A stretch of 64,000 nt of DNA from Motilibacter deserti (GTDB taxonomy: Bacteria > Actinomycetota > Actinomycetes > Motilibacterales > Motilibacteraceae): positions 271,480 to 335,479 of the forward strand of contig NZ_JAANNP010000001.1 in the NCBI RefSeq assembly GCF_011250635.1. The letters run 5' to 3'. The notes under the pieces are model-generated. The model was given only the letters and a program-made list of their open reading frames with translations. It was not told the DNA's origin and did not search any database. Below are positions 17,348-28,202 of the stretch, in pieces. Position numbers and translations under genes: made by a program. The number at the start of each line of letters is the position of its first letter. The stretch's first letter is position 1.

Positions 17348-18577
17348 TCAGGACAGCGCGCTGCCCTCGAGCCACTCCTTCCACGAGACGTTCCAGTCGG
17401 TCCAGCCGTTGCCGGGCTCGAGCTTGCGCGAGGAGCCGGTGACCTTGATGACGTCACCGATGAGGGAGTTGTCGAACAGGCGCTTGGCGTTGGCCATGCT
17501 CATGCCGACGCACCCGTGGCTGACGTTCGCCGAGCCCTGCGACCCGGTCGACCACGGCGCGGCGTGGACGAACTCGCCGGAGTTCGTGACGCGCATCGCG
17601 TAGGGCACGTCGAGCCGGTAGTACTCGGGGTCGCCCTGGGAGATGCCTGTCGTGGCAGCGTCCATGACCTTCATCTCGTACTTCTCGCTGATCACCTTCG
17701 TGCCGCCGCGGGTCAGGAAGCCGCCCTTGCCGGTGGTGACCGGGATCGTCGCCCAGACCTTGCCGTTGCGGCGGACGATCATGCGGTGCTTGGCCACGTC
17801 GACCGTGCTGATCATCGAGGCGCCGACGGAGAACTTCACGACGCGGTCGGACTCTTCGGTCCCCCAGGCGCCGTCCTCGGCCGCGACGCCGTTGAGCGCG
17901 ACCTTCAGGGTGACCTTCGTGTAGGCCGGCCAGAAGGTCTTGGGCCGATAGTGCACCTCGCGGTCGCTGGTCCAGCTCCAGGCGCCGGGCGCCGACTTGG
18001 TCGACGTGACCGTGAGGCCGCGCTCGACGTCGTCCTTCTGGTCGTCCGGCACGTCGGCGTTGAGCCGGACGACGATCGGCATGCCGACGCCGACGGTCGT
18101 GCCGCTCAGCGGCGAGATGCTGGTGTCCAGGACCTCCTTCGGCCGCACCGTGGTGAAGCGGGTGGTCCTGGCGGCGACCCGGTCCTCGGCGTCGCGAGCT
18201 GTGACGCGAACGCTGTAGCGGGTAGCCGGCTCGAGCGGGGCTGCGGGCTCCCACGTCTTGCCGTCCGCGGCGAGGGCGCCCTTGACGGGGTTGCCGTCGC
18301 CGTCGGTGACGGCAACGCCGCGCAGGGAGCCGTCCGTGACGGAGAGGACGACGTCGGAGTCGAGGCCGATGCCGCGCGAGCCGCCCGCCGGGTCGATGAC
18401 GATCTTCGCCGTCGACGCGGTGGCTGTCGGGCTGGGCGTGGAGCCGGAGACGGCCGCGATCGCCTCGGTCCCCGACTCACACGCCGCAAGGGCCGGCAGC
18501 AGGGCGACCGCGCTCAGGGACGCGACGAGCTGGAGGACACGCCGCCTGCGCGGGACCCCCGTAGACGTGCAGGACAC
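17348..18577 (-). CDS. L,D-transpeptidase lipoprotein (LppS/LdtMt2-like)
   Basis: A 409-residue exported enzyme that makes 3-3 peptidoglycan cross-links or anchors proteins to the wall. A signal peptide ends in the lipobox L-P-A-L-A-A-C, so it should be lipid-anchored. Two immunoglobulin-like domains (about 55-150 and 155-260) precede the YkuD catalytic domain. That domain has H-A-A-P-W-S and, 12 residues on, S-H-G-C-V-G-M-S with the nucleophilic Cys. This matches the actinobacterial Ldt layout. The GTG start has GGAGG 4 nt upstream. It sits between the bc1 and cytochrome oxidase operons. Confidence 0.93.
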   Translation of the reverse strand: MSCTSTGVPRRRRVLQLVASLSAVALLPALAACESGTEAIAAVSGSTPSPTATASTAKIVIDPAGGSRGIGLDSDVVLSVTDGSLRGVAVTDGDGNPVKGALAADGKTWEPAAPLEPATRYSVRVTARDAEDRVAARTTRFTTVRPKEVLDTSISPLSGTTVGVGMPIVVRLNADVPDDQKDDVERGLTVTSTKSAPGAWSWTSDREVHYRPKTFWPAYTKVTLKVALNGVAAEDGAWGTEESDRVVKFSVGASMISTVDVAKHRMIVRRNGKVWATIPVTTGKGGFLTRGGTKVISEKYEMKVMDAATTGISQGDPEYYRLDVPYAMRVTNSGEFVHAAPWSTGSQGSANVSHGCVGMSMANAKRLFDNSLIGDVIKVTGSSRKLEPGNGWTDWNVSWKEWLEGSALS

Positions 18578-18693
18578 CGATCCTCCGATCGAGACATCTC
18601 CGGCCGCCGGCGCGGCGCAAGACCAGACAAGTGTCCCTGATCAGCCCGTCCACGGCCAGCAACGACCCGCCCCGGAGGGGGTGCGGCACGTCA

Positions 18694-18723
18694 CGCCCCG
18701 CCGGCTGAACCTCCGGCGGGGCG
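18694..18723 (-). terminator. Terminator of the ctaC-ctaD-ctaF operon
   Basis: A perfect 11-bp stem, CGCCCCGCCGG with CCGGCGGGGCG, and 8-nt loop lie 17 bp beyond the ctaF stop on the minus strand. Confidence 0.78.
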
Positions 18724-18740
18724 AGGACGTGCGGCTGACG

Positions 18741-19136
18741 TCAGTGCGAGTGCTCGCCTCGGTAGTACTCGAAGACCAGCCCGATGACGGCCAGGATGAG
18801 GAACACGGCGCCGAGGCCGACCAGCCACCAACCGAAGACGAGCCCGAGCGTCACGACCGCGGCGCCCGCCGCGACGGCCAGCGGCCACCAGCTGGTGGGG
18901 CTGAAGAAGCCGATCTCCCCGGCGCTCTCCGCGATCTCGGCGTCCTTGCGGTCCTCGGGACGCAAGCCGATCCGGCGCGCCGTGAACAGCGTGTAGAAGC
19001 CGACGAGGAGCGCCAGTCCGGCCGTGAACGCGAGTGCCGTCGTGCCGGCCGGCTCCCCCGTGACCACCCCGTAGATGATCGCGATCAGGCCGAAGAAGAT
19101 GACACCGGACGCGAACAGCCAGCCCTCGACCTTCAT
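18741..19136 (-). CDS. ctaF: Cytochrome c oxidase subunit IV (actinobacterial CtaF)
   Basis: A 131-residue membrane protein with four hydrophobic helices: two N-terminal and two C-terminal, around the loop [15 protein letters not shown]. That loop and the F-F-S-P-T-S-W-W-P motif are hallmarks of the small oxidase subunit specific to actinobacteria. The ATG overlaps the ctaD stop by 4 bases, so translation is coupled. It is the last gene of the operon, just ahead of a hairpin terminator. Confidence 0.95.
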   Translation of the reverse strand: MKVEGWLFASGVIFFGLIAIIYGVVTGEPAGTTALAFTAGLALLVGFYTLFTARRIGLRPEDRKDAEIAESAGEIGFFSPTSWWPLAVAAGAAVVTLGLVFGWWLVGLGAVFLILAVIGLVFEYYRGEHSH

Positions 19137-20851
19137 CGACGGTCCTCCAGGTCCGGCTCACCAGCGATCTGATCGAGCAGCGTCTTGCCGGGCGTCGGGG
19201 TGTCGACGCGCGGAACCTCCGGGTGGTGCAGGTCGAACGCCGGCCGCTCCGAGCGGATCCGCGGCAGCTCGAGGAAGTTGTGCCGCGGAGGCGGACAGGA
19301 CGTCGCCCATTCGAGGCTGTTGCCGTAGCCCCACGGGTCGTCGACGGTGACTCGACGGCCGCTCTTGGAGGTCTTCCACACGTTGTAGATGAACGGCAGC
19401 ATCGACGCGCCGAGCACGAACGCCCCGATCGAGGAGACCGAGTTGAGCGTCGTGAACCCGTCGGCGGCGAGGTAGTCGGCGTAGCGACGCGGCATGCCCT
19501 CGGCACCGAGCCAGTGCTGCACGAGGAACGTGAGGTGGAAGCCGATGAACAGCAGCCAGAAGTGCAGCTTGCCGAGGCGCTCGTCGAGCATCCGCCCGGT
19601 GAACTTCGGCCACCAGAAGTAGAACCCGCCGAACGTCGCGAACACGACGGTGCCGAACACCACGTAGTGGAAGTGGGCGACGACGAAGTAGGAGTCGTTG
19701 GCCTGGAAGTCCAGCGGCGGCGAGGCGAGGATCATGCCGGTGAGGCCACCGAACAGGAACGTCACCAGGAAGCCGATCGACCACAGCATCGGCGTCTCGA
19801 AGGTGATCGAGCCGCGCCACATGGTGCCGATCCAGTTGAAGAACTTCACGCCCGTCGGCACCGCGATGAGGAACGTCATCAGCGAGAAGAACGGTAGTGA
19901 CACCGCTCCCGTCGGATACATGTGGTGCGCCCACACGGTCACCGAGAGGCCCGCGATGGCGATCGTCGCGAAGACCAGGCCCTTGTAGCCGAAGATCGGT
20001 TTGCGGCTGAAGACCGGGATGATCTCGCTGATGATGCCGAAGAACGGCAGGGCGATGATGTAGACCTCGGGATGGCCGAAGAACCAGAACAGGTGCTGGT
20101 AGAGGATTGCACCGCCGTTGGCCGGGTCGAAGATGTGCGTCCCGAGGTTGCGGTCGGTGAAGAGGCCGAACAGCGCCGCGGTGAACACCGGGAACGCCAT
20201 CAGCACCAGCACGCTGGTGAGCAGGATGTTCCAGGTGAAGATCGGCATGCGGAACATCGTCATGCCGGGCGCGCGCATGCAGAAGATCGTCGTGACGAAG
20301 TTGACGCCGGCGAGGATCGTGGAGAAACCGGAGAGGATGACGCCCGCGACCGCGAGGTCGGCACCGACGCTCGGTGAGTAGATCGTGGACAGCGGCGTGT
20401 ACATGTACCAGCCGAAGTCCGCCGCGCCTTCCGGCGTGAAGAAGCCCGCCGCGGCGATGAGCCCACCGAACAGGAACAGGTAGAAGCCCATCATGTTCAG
20501 CCGCGGGAACGCGACGTCCGCCGTGCCGATCTGCAGCGGCATGATGATGTTGCCGAACCCGACGAAGGTTGGGGTCGCGAAGAACAGCAGCATGATGACG
20601 CCGTGCATCGTGAAGAGCTGGTTGTACTGCTCTTCACTGACGAAGTCGAGACCCGGCCGGGCGAGCTCGGCACGGATGACGAGCGCGAGCACACCACCGA
20701 TCAGGAAGAAGGCGAACGAGGTGATGAGGTACATGTAGCCGATGACCTTGTGATCCGTGGACGTCAGCCACGAGATCAGGATCCGGCCCTTCGACTTGCC
20801 CCGGACGATCGCGCTCTCGTTGAGCGTCTCGGGGTTCTCGATCGCTGTCAT
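19133..20851 (-). CDS. ctaD: Cytochrome c oxidase subunit I (aa3-type)
   Basis: A 572-residue heme-copper oxidase core subunit that holds heme a, heme a3 and CuB and reduces oxygen to water. Twelve helices are apparent. The CuB/heme region shows [17 protein letters not shown] and H-F-H-Y-V-V-F-G. The N-terminus contains [11 protein letters not shown] as in other CtaD. Its ATG overlaps the ctaC stop by 4 bases. Partner subunits CtaC and CtaF are adjacent; CtaE is in the bc1 operon. Confidence 0.97.
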   Translation of the reverse strand: MTAIENPETLNESAIVRGKSKGRILISWLTSTDHKVIGYMYLITSFAFFLIGGVLALVIRAELARPGLDFVSEEQYNQLFTMHGVIMLLFFATPTFVGFGNIIMPLQIGTADVAFPRLNMMGFYLFLFGGLIAAAGFFTPEGAADFGWYMYTPLSTIYSPSVGADLAVAGVILSGFSTILAGVNFVTTIFCMRAPGMTMFRMPIFTWNILLTSVLVLMAFPVFTAALFGLFTDRNLGTHIFDPANGGAILYQHLFWFFGHPEVYIIALPFFGIISEIIPVFSRKPIFGYKGLVFATIAIAGLSVTVWAHHMYPTGAVSLPFFSLMTFLIAVPTGVKFFNWIGTMWRGSITFETPMLWSIGFLVTFLFGGLTGMILASPPLDFQANDSYFVVAHFHYVVFGTVVFATFGGFYFWWPKFTGRMLDERLGKLHFWLLFIGFHLTFLVQHWLGAEGMPRRYADYLAADGFTTLNSVSSIGAFVLGASMLPFIYNVWKTSKSGRRVTVDDPWGYGNSLEWATSCPPPRHNFLELPRIRSERPAFDLHHPEVPRVDTPTPGKTLLDQIAGEPDLEDRR

Positions 20852-21759
20852 TCCGATTCCGTCTCATCGGTCTCAGGGTCGATGGTCAGGCTCTCGCCGG
20901 ACCTCGGCTGCTGCGGGCCCTCGACGTCGGTGAGGTCACCGACGTTGCCCTGGGCGCGCAGCGCCTCGAGCTGGCGGTCGTACTCGGCGCGCTCGACGAC
21001 GGCGACGTTGAACAGCATCCGTGCGTGGTAGGTGCCGCAGAGCTCGGCGCACTTGCCGGCGTAGAACCCGACCTTCGTCGGCGTCAGCTCGAAGCTGTTG
21101 ACGCGGCCCGGGATCATGTCCTTCTTGAAGATGAACTGCGGGACCCAGAACGAGTGGATGACGTCGCGCGCCACCACGTCGAAGTGGACCTTCTCCCCGA
21201 CCGGGAGATAGAGCGTCGGCGGCTCGCCGGGGGTGCCGGCCTGGAAGACGCCCGCGTCCAGGTAGTTGAAGTCCCAGCTCCACCGCTTGCCGACGACGCT
21301 GACGTTGACCGCAGCGTCGTTCTTGACGTCGCCGACCTCGTTCTGGTCGCGCGCGGTGAAGTAGAAGTAGACGAGGACCATGACGATCGGGAGCGTCGTG
21401 TAGAGCACCTCGACCGGCAGGTTGTAGCGCACCTGGGGCGGCAGGCCGGTGTCCGTCGCCTTGCGGCGGTAGACGACGCAGGCCGCGAGGATCAGCGCCC
21501 AGACGATGGCGCCGGTGATGAAGGCCGCGGCCCAGGCGCCCTGCCACAGGGTCGTGATGCGGTCACCGTGGTCGGTGACGCTCTCGGGCAGGCCGCCGCG
21601 GGCCCATTGGTCGTTCAGCTCCGAGGAGCATCCGCTCAGCACCAACGGCGCGAGCACGAGGAGAGTCAGGGGACGTCGCCACCTGCGCCGCGGCTGCAGC
21701 GCCGCGCTGGGCGGGCTGGCCGGCGAGGTGGCCCGAGGACCGTACGGACGCACTCGCAA
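20848..21759 (-). CDS. ctaC: Cytochrome c oxidase subunit II (CuA-containing)
   Basis: A 303-residue subunit that accepts electrons at CuA. A basic N-terminus leads into a lipoprotein signal with L-V-L-S-G-C, followed by two membrane helices (about 75-97 and 110-135). The cupredoxin domain has V-I-H-S-F-W-V-P and the CuA loop [12 protein letters not shown], so all CuA ligands are present. A charged tail of about 40 residues follows. The GTG start has GAAGGG about 7 nt upstream. It is the first gene of ctaC-ctaD-ctaF and is divergent from the cysteine desulfurase across a 237-bp gap. Confidence 0.96.
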   Translation of the reverse strand: MRVRPYGPRATSPASPPSAALQPRRRWRRPLTLLVLAPLVLSGCSSELNDQWARGGLPESVTDHGDRITTLWQGAWAAAFITGAIVWALILAACVVYRRKATDTGLPPQVRYNLPVEVLYTTLPIVMVLVYFYFTARDQNEVGDVKNDAAVNVSVVGKRWSWDFNYLDAGVFQAGTPGEPPTLYLPVGEKVHFDVVARDVIHSFWVPQFIFKKDMIPGRVNSFELTPTKVGFYAGKCAELCGTYHARMLFNVAVVERAEYDRQLEALRAQGNVGDLTDVEGPQQPRSGESLTIDPETDETESE

Positions 21760-21996
21760 CCCTTCTCCCGCGGCGCTGGCCGAACCCTGCCGTGAGGGAA
21801 GCCCGACGCCGGTCGAACTCGTTTTTCCTGGCTCGGGAACAGTACTACCGGGCTCCGGGCGGTGCTTGGCGGGGCACGCTGAGCGATGGTTTGTGCGTTA
21901 GAACACGGTCTCGAGACCCCGCAGCGGAAGAAGCCCCCACGCTCGCCGGGGCTGCCCGCGCCTCATCTGCGCTAGGGCGCCGGGCATGCTTGGGGC

Positions 21997-23157
21997 GTGG
22001 CGGAACAGCGTGCCTACCTCGACGCGGCGGCCGGTGAGCCGCTGGCCCCGGTGGCGCGTCAGGCCCTGCTCGCCGCGCTCGACGACGGCTGGGCGGACCC
22101 GCGGCGGCTCTACGCCGAGGGGCGTCGCGCCGCCCTGCTGCTCGACGCGGCCAGGGCCTCCGTGGCGGCCGTGCTCGGCGCCCACCCGGACGAGGTCTCC
22201 TTCACCGGCTCCGGCACCCAGGCGGCCCACCTGGCCGTGCTCGGCGGGCTGGCCCGGCGCCCGGGGTCCGGCGGCGGGGCGTACGGCCGGCTGGTGGCCA
22301 GCGCGGTGGAGCACTCCGCGGTGCTCGCGGCCGGCACGCTGGCGGAGGGTTCCGGCGGCGGCGTCGAGACGGTCGGGGTGGACCGGCTCGGCAGAGTGGA
22401 CGCCGCTGAGTTCGTCCGGGCCGTCCACGCGCGCCCGACGGCCCTCGCGGCGCTGCAGTCGGCGAACCAGGAGGTCGGCACGGTCCAGCCCGTCGACGCC
22501 GTGCACGAGGCGTGCCGGGCGGAGGGGGTGCCGCTGCTGGTCGACGCGGCCCAGACCGTGGGGCGGATGGCGGTTCCCCCGTGGGACCTGCTCACGGCCA
22601 GCGCGCGCAAGTGGGGCGGGCCTCCCGGCGTCGGCGTGCTGGCGGTGCGCCGGAGCGTTCGGTGGCGGGCGCCGTTCCCCGCCGACGAGGCCGAGGGCGG
22701 GCGCGTGCCGGGCGGGGTGGGCCTGCCGGCGGTGCTCGCGGCGGCCACGGCGCTCGAGGCGGCCGTAGCCGACGCGGCCACGGAGTCCGCACGGCTGCAC
22801 GCGATCGTCGCGCGGCTCCGCGCCGAGCTGCCGCAGCTCGTCCCGGACGTGGAGGTGGTGGGCGATCCGGACGACCGCCTCCCGCACGTCGTGACCTTCT
22901 CCTGCCTCTTCGTCGACGGCGAGGCCCTCGTCACCGAGCTGGACCGGCTGGGGTTCGCCGTCGGCTCGGGCTCGGCGTGCACGGCGAGCACCCTGCGGCC
23001 CAGCCACGTGCTGGCGGCGATGGGGGTCCTCACCCACGGCAACGTCCGGGTCTCGCTGCCGCGCGGGGCGGCCGAGTCGGACGTGGAGCGGCTCCTGACC
23101 GTGCTGCCGGGGGTCGTCGCCGGGCTTCGGGAGCGGGCCGGGGTGGCCGGGCTGTGA
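21997..23157 (+). CDS. Cysteine desulfurase (class V aminotransferase, NifS/IscS-like)
   Basis: A 386-residue PLP enzyme that moves sulfur from cysteine to an acceptor. The PLP site is intact: H106 (VEHSAVL), N-Q-E-V-G-T-V-Q-P-V, D183-A-A-Q-T-V-G and the Schiff-base lysine K205 (SARKWGG). The sulfur-carrying Cys is C328 in G-S-G-S-A-C-T-A-S. The protein is slightly short for IscS and lacks a SufE or IscU neighbour. Instead, the TusA-like gene overlaps its stop codon, pointing to thiolation or sulfur relay. The GTG start has no strong SD; CATGCT 6 nt upstream could be a leaderless -10. Confidence 0.9.
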   Translation: MAEQRAYLDAAAGEPLAPVARQALLAALDDGWADPRRLYAEGRRAALLLDAARASVAAVLGAHPDEVSFTGSGTQAAHLAVLGGLARRPGSGGGAYGRLVASAVEHSAVLAAGTLAEGSGGGVETVGVDRLGRVDAAEFVRAVHARPTALAALQSANQEVGTVQPVDAVHEACRAEGVPLLVDAAQTVGRMAVPPWDLLTASARKWGGPPGVGVLAVRRSVRWRAPFPADEAEGGRVPGGVGLPAVLAAATALEAAVADAATESARLHAIVARLRAELPQLVPDVEVVGDPDDRLPHVVTFSCLFVDGEALVTELDRLGFAVGSGSACTASTLRPSHVLAAMGVLTHGNVRVSLPRGAAESDVERLLTVLPGVVAGLRERAGVAGL

Positions 23158-23396
23158 CCGAGCAGGACGATCTCGCCGCCGAGGTCGACGCGCTGGGCCG
23201 ACGCTGTCCCGTCCCGGTGATCGAGCTCGCCCGCCACGTCCTGGACGTCCCGCCCGGTGCGCTGATCGCGGTCCTCGCCGACGACGAGGCGGCGCGGGTG
23301 GACGTCCCTGCGTGGTGCCGCATGCGGGGCCACGAGTACGTCGGGGAGCGGCCGCGCGAGCGGGGCGCCGCGTACGTCGTCCGCCGCCTGCACTGA
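23154..23396 (+). CDS. TusA/SirA-like sulfur carrier protein
   Basis: An 80-residue protein of the TusA family. The defining motif is L-G-R-R-C18-P-V-P-V-I-E-L, where C18 would carry persulfide. It continues with V-L-A-D-D-E-A-A and a C-terminal strand after R-G-H-E-Y. Its GTG start overlaps the cysteine desulfurase stop (GTGA), so the two are made together, and it is the likely acceptor of that enzyme. No TusBCDE or sulfurtransferase gene is nearby, so the final destination (tRNA, cofactor or Fe-S) is open. Confidence 0.87.
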   Translation: MTEQDDLAAEVDALGRRCPVPVIELARHVLDVPPGALIAVLADDEAARVDVPAWCRMRGHEYVGERPRERGAAYVVRRLH

Positions 23397-23491
23397 CCGC
23401 CTGCGGCTCCCACCGGGGCGCGCGACGACGCAGCCCGGCTGCAGCGGGACCGGTGCGGGGCCGTGCCCGTCGCCGGCGGCGCAGCCCCGGC

Positions 23492-24172
23492 TCAGCGCCG
23501 CCCGTCGTCGAGGGCGGCCGGCAGCGGCAGCTCGAGCGCGGCCCGCAGCAGGCGCAGGTAGCGGCGGCGCGAGACCTCGACCACGCCCAGCGAGGCCAGG
23601 TGCGGGGTGCTCCACTGGACGTCGAGCAGCCGCGGCTGCCCGTCCTCGCTCAGCAGCCGCACCAGGTGCACGAGGGCCACCTTGGAGGCGTCGACCGCCC
23701 GGTGGAACATCGACTCCCCCGCGAAGAGCCCGCCCACGGCCACGCCGTACAGGCCGCCGACCAGCTCGGGGCCGTCCCACACCTCGACCGAGTGCGCCCA
23801 GCCCAGCTGGGACAGCCGGACGTACGCGGCGCGGATCTCGTCGTCGATCCAGGCCCCCTCGCGCGCCGGGTCGGCGCACGCATCCACGACCTCGGCGAAG
23901 GCCTGGTCCACCGTGACGGTGTAGCGCCGCAGCGACCGGCGCAGCGACCTGCTGACGCGCAGGCCGTCGAGCGGCAGCACGCCGCGCGGGCCGGGCGACC
24001 ACCAGGCGAGCGGCCCGTGGACCCCGTCGAGCCGCATCGGGAACAGCCCGCTGCGGTACGCCTCGAGCAGGGTGCCCGGCTCGAGGTCGGCCCCCACGCC
24101 GGCGATCTCGCCGAGCAGCGGCGCTCCCGCGCGCGGGAGCGACCAGCGCGTAGGCGGCGGCTCGACGGGCAC
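23492..24172 (-). CDS. aat: Leucyl/phenylalanyl-tRNA-protein transferase
   Basis: A 226-residue N-end-rule enzyme that adds Leu or Phe to proteins with N-terminal Arg or Lys, marking them for Clp degradation. Signature segments are Y-R-S-G-L-F-P-M, the tryptophan pair of A-W-W-S-P-G-P-R-G-V-L-P, S-V-E-V-W-D-G, G-G-L-Y-G-V-A-V-G-G and F-A-G-E-S-M-F. The length is typical. A run-in of Pro-rich residues precedes the conserved start, so the exact start is moderately certain. It is convergent with the TusA-like gene. Confidence 0.93.
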   Translation of the reverse strand: MPVEPPPTRWSLPRAGAPLLGEIAGVGADLEPGTLLEAYRSGLFPMRLDGVHGPLAWWSPGPRGVLPLDGLRVSRSLRRSLRRYTVTVDQAFAEVVDACADPAREGAWIDDEIRAAYVRLSQLGWAHSVEVWDGPELVGGLYGVAVGGLFAGESMFHRAVDASKVALVHLVRLLSEDGQPRLLDVQWSTPHLASLGVVEVSRRRYLRLLRAALELPLPAALDDGRR

Positions 24173-24211
24173 GGGCGGCGCGGCGGGCTCGGGTGCTCTG
24201 CCGGCTCTGGG

Positions 24212-26135
<1,924 letters not shown>

Positions 26136-26139
<4 letters not shown>

Positions 26140-26507
26140 TGGAACGAGTCCCCGCAGGCGCAGGAGTTCTGCGCGTTCGGGTTGTCGATCGTGAAGCCCT
26201 GCTTCTCGATGGTGTCGGTGAAGTCGATGACCGCGCCGGTCAGGTAGGGCGCGCTCATCCGGTCGACCACGACGCCCACGCCGCCGAACTTCTTGACGAT
26301 GTCGCCATCGAGGGCGCGCTCGTCGAAGAAGAGCTGGTAGCGCAGGCCCGAGCAACCACCCGGCTGCACGGCCACGCGCAGCTGCAGGTCCGTGCGGCCC
26401 TCCTGCTCGAGCAGGCTACGGACCTTGCTCGCCGCGACGTCCGTGAGGACGATGCCGTCCGCGACCTCGGTGCCGGCGGTCGAAAGGGTTTGGTCCGAAA
26501 CAGTCAT
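26136..26507 (-). CDS. erpA: A-type iron-sulfur cluster carrier (HesB/IscA/ErpA family)
   Basis: A 123-residue Fe-S carrier that delivers clusters to apo-enzymes. The three conserved cysteines are present: C52 in P-G-G-C-S-G-L-R-Y and C116/C118 in the C-terminal N-S-C-A-C-G-D-S-F. The ATG at 26507 gives the normal length; AGGAG lies 10 nt upstream. The frame continues upstream without conservation. Possible clients in the window include NadA and the Fe-S oxidoreductase. The stop codon overlaps the presumed start of the DUF4115 gene. Confidence 0.95.
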
Positions 26508-26593
26508 GCTGCAGGCGCTCCTGTCCTGATGCCTCCCGGGGACCGGGTGCCGGCCCCCGCTATGACGGAGTCCAACACCGACGGCGTCCCGTT

Positions 26594-26615
26594 GCTTCCA
26601 CGTCCATGGAAGCAC
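26594..26615. promoter_or_regulatory. Inverted repeat upstream of erpA
   Basis: TGCTTCC-N8-GGAAGCA is a perfect 7-bp inverted repeat 87 bp before the erpA start. Its GGAAGCA half matches the GAAGCA end of the nearby direct repeats, suggesting one regulator binds both places. Confidence 0.45.
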
Positions 26616-26702
26616 ACTGAGCGGACGATCACCGCGTCTCGGAAGAACGACATCCCGCACGTCTGCTGCGCGGTCACCGTGCGTCATCTCGTGGCCGCCT
26701 GC

Positions 26703-26742
26703 CGTTCCGGAGAAGCACCAACGCCGTTCCCGGGAAGCACCC
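26703..26742. repeat. Two 18-bp direct repeats in phase (candidate operator)
   Basis: CCGTTCC-N4-AAGCACC occurs at 26703-26720 and 26725-26742. The 22-bp period places both copies on the same face of the helix. They lie 140-180 bp upstream of nadA. Confidence 0.5.
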
Positions 26743-26881
26743 GCAGGCCCCGGCTGTTGCCCCGAGGGGCGGCGAGGTCAGGTCGCGGTGACGCGAGGCC
26801 GACGTCCCCTGTGCGTCCGTCGGCGCCCCGCCGCAGGACCGTGGGAAAATAGTGCGTCCCCTGAACGAGCCCGGGAGCCCC

Positions 26882-28156
26882 GTGAGCCCTTCGACCGCCG
26901 CCCACCCCGCCGTCACGCTGCCCGGCCAGCCGCCGGCACCGGGAGGCGCTCCGGCAGCCCCCGCCGGCGCCGAGCTCCCGCTCGGGGTCGCGCCGTCCCC
27001 GCTGGCCCTGCTCCTGCTCGGGCGGGACCGAGACCTGGCCAGCGAGCGCGGGGTCGACTGCCCCGGGGACCTGCCGGCCGCGAGCGACCCCGCCCTGGCG
27101 GACCGGGCGCGCCGGGCTCGCGCGGCGCTCGGCGACCGTGCTTTCGTCCTCGGGCACCACTACCAGCGCGACGAGGTGATCGAGTTCGCCGACGTCACCG
27201 GCGACTCGTTCAAGCTCGCCCAGCAGGCCGCCGCCCGCCCGGAGGCGGAGTACGTCGTGTTCTGCGGCGTGCACTTCATGGCCGAGTCCGCGGACATCCT
27301 CACCTCGCCGTCCCAGCAGGTCGTGCTGCCCGACCTCGCCGCCGGCTGCTCGATGGCGGACATGGCCGCGCTCGGGCAGGTCGAGGACGCGTGGGAGGTG
27401 CTCGCCGAGGCCGGCCTCGCCGACTCGACGGTCCCCGTGGCCTACATGAACTCCAGCGCCGCGATCAAGGCGTTCACCGGGCGCAACGGCGGCACCATCT
27501 GCACCTCCTCCAACGCCGACCGCTCCCTGCGGTGGGCCTTCGAGCGCGGCGAGCGCGTGCTCTTCCTGCCCGACCAGCACCTCGGGCGCAACACCGCCGT
27601 CCTGCAGCTAGGGCTCTCGCTGGAGGACTGTGTGGTCTACAACCCGCACAAGCCGGGCGGCGGAGTGACGGTCGAGCAGCTGCGCGCGGCCAAGATGATC
27701 CTCTGGCGCGGCCACTGCTCGGTGCACGGCCGCTTCTCCAAGGACAACGTGGACGACGTACGCGCCCGCATCCCCGGCGTCAACGTGCTCGTCCACCCGG
27801 AGTGCCGCTTCGACGTGGTCACGGCGGCCGACTCCGTCGGCTCGACGGAGCACATCATCCGCACCCTCGAGGCGGCGCCCGCCGGGTCGTCCTGGGCCGT
27901 CGGCACGGAGCTCAACCTGGTGTCGCGGCTGGCGAAGGCCCACCCGGACAAGCAGATCGTCTTCCTGGACAAGACCGTCTGCTACTGCTCCACGATGAAC
28001 CGCATCGACCTGCCGCACCTGGTCTGGGCGCTCGAGTCCCTGGTGGAGGGCCGCATGGTCAACCGGATCGTGGTCGACGGCGACACCGCGCACTGGGCGA
28101 AGGTCGCCCTGGAGCGGATGCTGGCGCTGCCCGGGAGCGGCACGACGCGCGGGTGA
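26882..28156 (+). CDS. nadA: Quinolinate synthase
   Basis: Condenses iminoaspartate with dihydroxyacetone phosphate to quinolinate in NAD synthesis, using a [4Fe-4S] cluster. From the chosen GTG the product has 424 residues and matches the long Streptomyces-type NadA: G-H-H-Y-Q-R-D-E-V-I, F-C-G-V-H-F-M-A-E-S-A, N-S-S-A-x-I-K-A-F-T-G, H-P-E-C-R-F-D-V-V and the late C-Y-C-S-T-M-N-R-I-D. The cluster cysteines are in C-G-V-H-F, H-P-E-C and the late C-Y-C. GTG at 26882 has GGGAG upstream; GTG at 26852 is also possible. No nadB or nadC is adjacent. Confidence 0.94.
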   Translation: MSPSTAAHPAVTLPGQPPAPGGAPAAPAGAELPLGVAPSPLALLLLGRDRDLASERGVDCPGDLPAASDPALADRARRARAALGDRAFVLGHHYQRDEVIEFADVTGDSFKLAQQAAARPEAEYVVFCGVHFMAESADILTSPSQQVVLPDLAAGCSMADMAALGQVEDAWEVLAEAGLADSTVPVAYMNSSAAIKAFTGRNGGTICTSSNADRSLRWAFERGERVLFLPDQHLGRNTAVLQLGLSLEDCVVYNPHKPGGGVTVEQLRAAKMILWRGHCSVHGRFSKDNVDDVRARIPGVNVLVHPECRFDVVTAADSVGSTEHIIRTLEAAPAGSSWAVGTELNLVSRLAKAHPDKQIVFLDKTVCYCSTMNRIDLPHLVWALESLVEGRMVNRIVVDGDTAHWAKVALERMLALPGSGTTRG

Positions 28157-28173
28157 TCGACGCGGGCTTAGTT

Positions 28174-28202
28174 GCCCGTACCAACGGGCGTAGGGTCGCC
28201 TC
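28174..28202 (+). promoter_or_regulatory. Leaderless promoter of the 10-methyl fatty acid operon
   Basis: TAGGGT (28191-28196) lies 6 nt before the GTG start and fits a leaderless -10. Just upstream is GCCCGT-N4-ACGGGC (28174-28189), a perfect inverted repeat that could be an operator or part of the nadA terminator. Confidence 0.5.

Larger units (their letters stand above)
26508..26881. other. Divergent control region between erpA and nadA
   Basis: A 374-bp gap without a gene. It holds an inverted repeat near erpA and a pair of 18-bp direct repeats nearer nadA, listed separately. A second in-frame GTG for nadA at 26852 lies within it. Confidence 0.6.
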
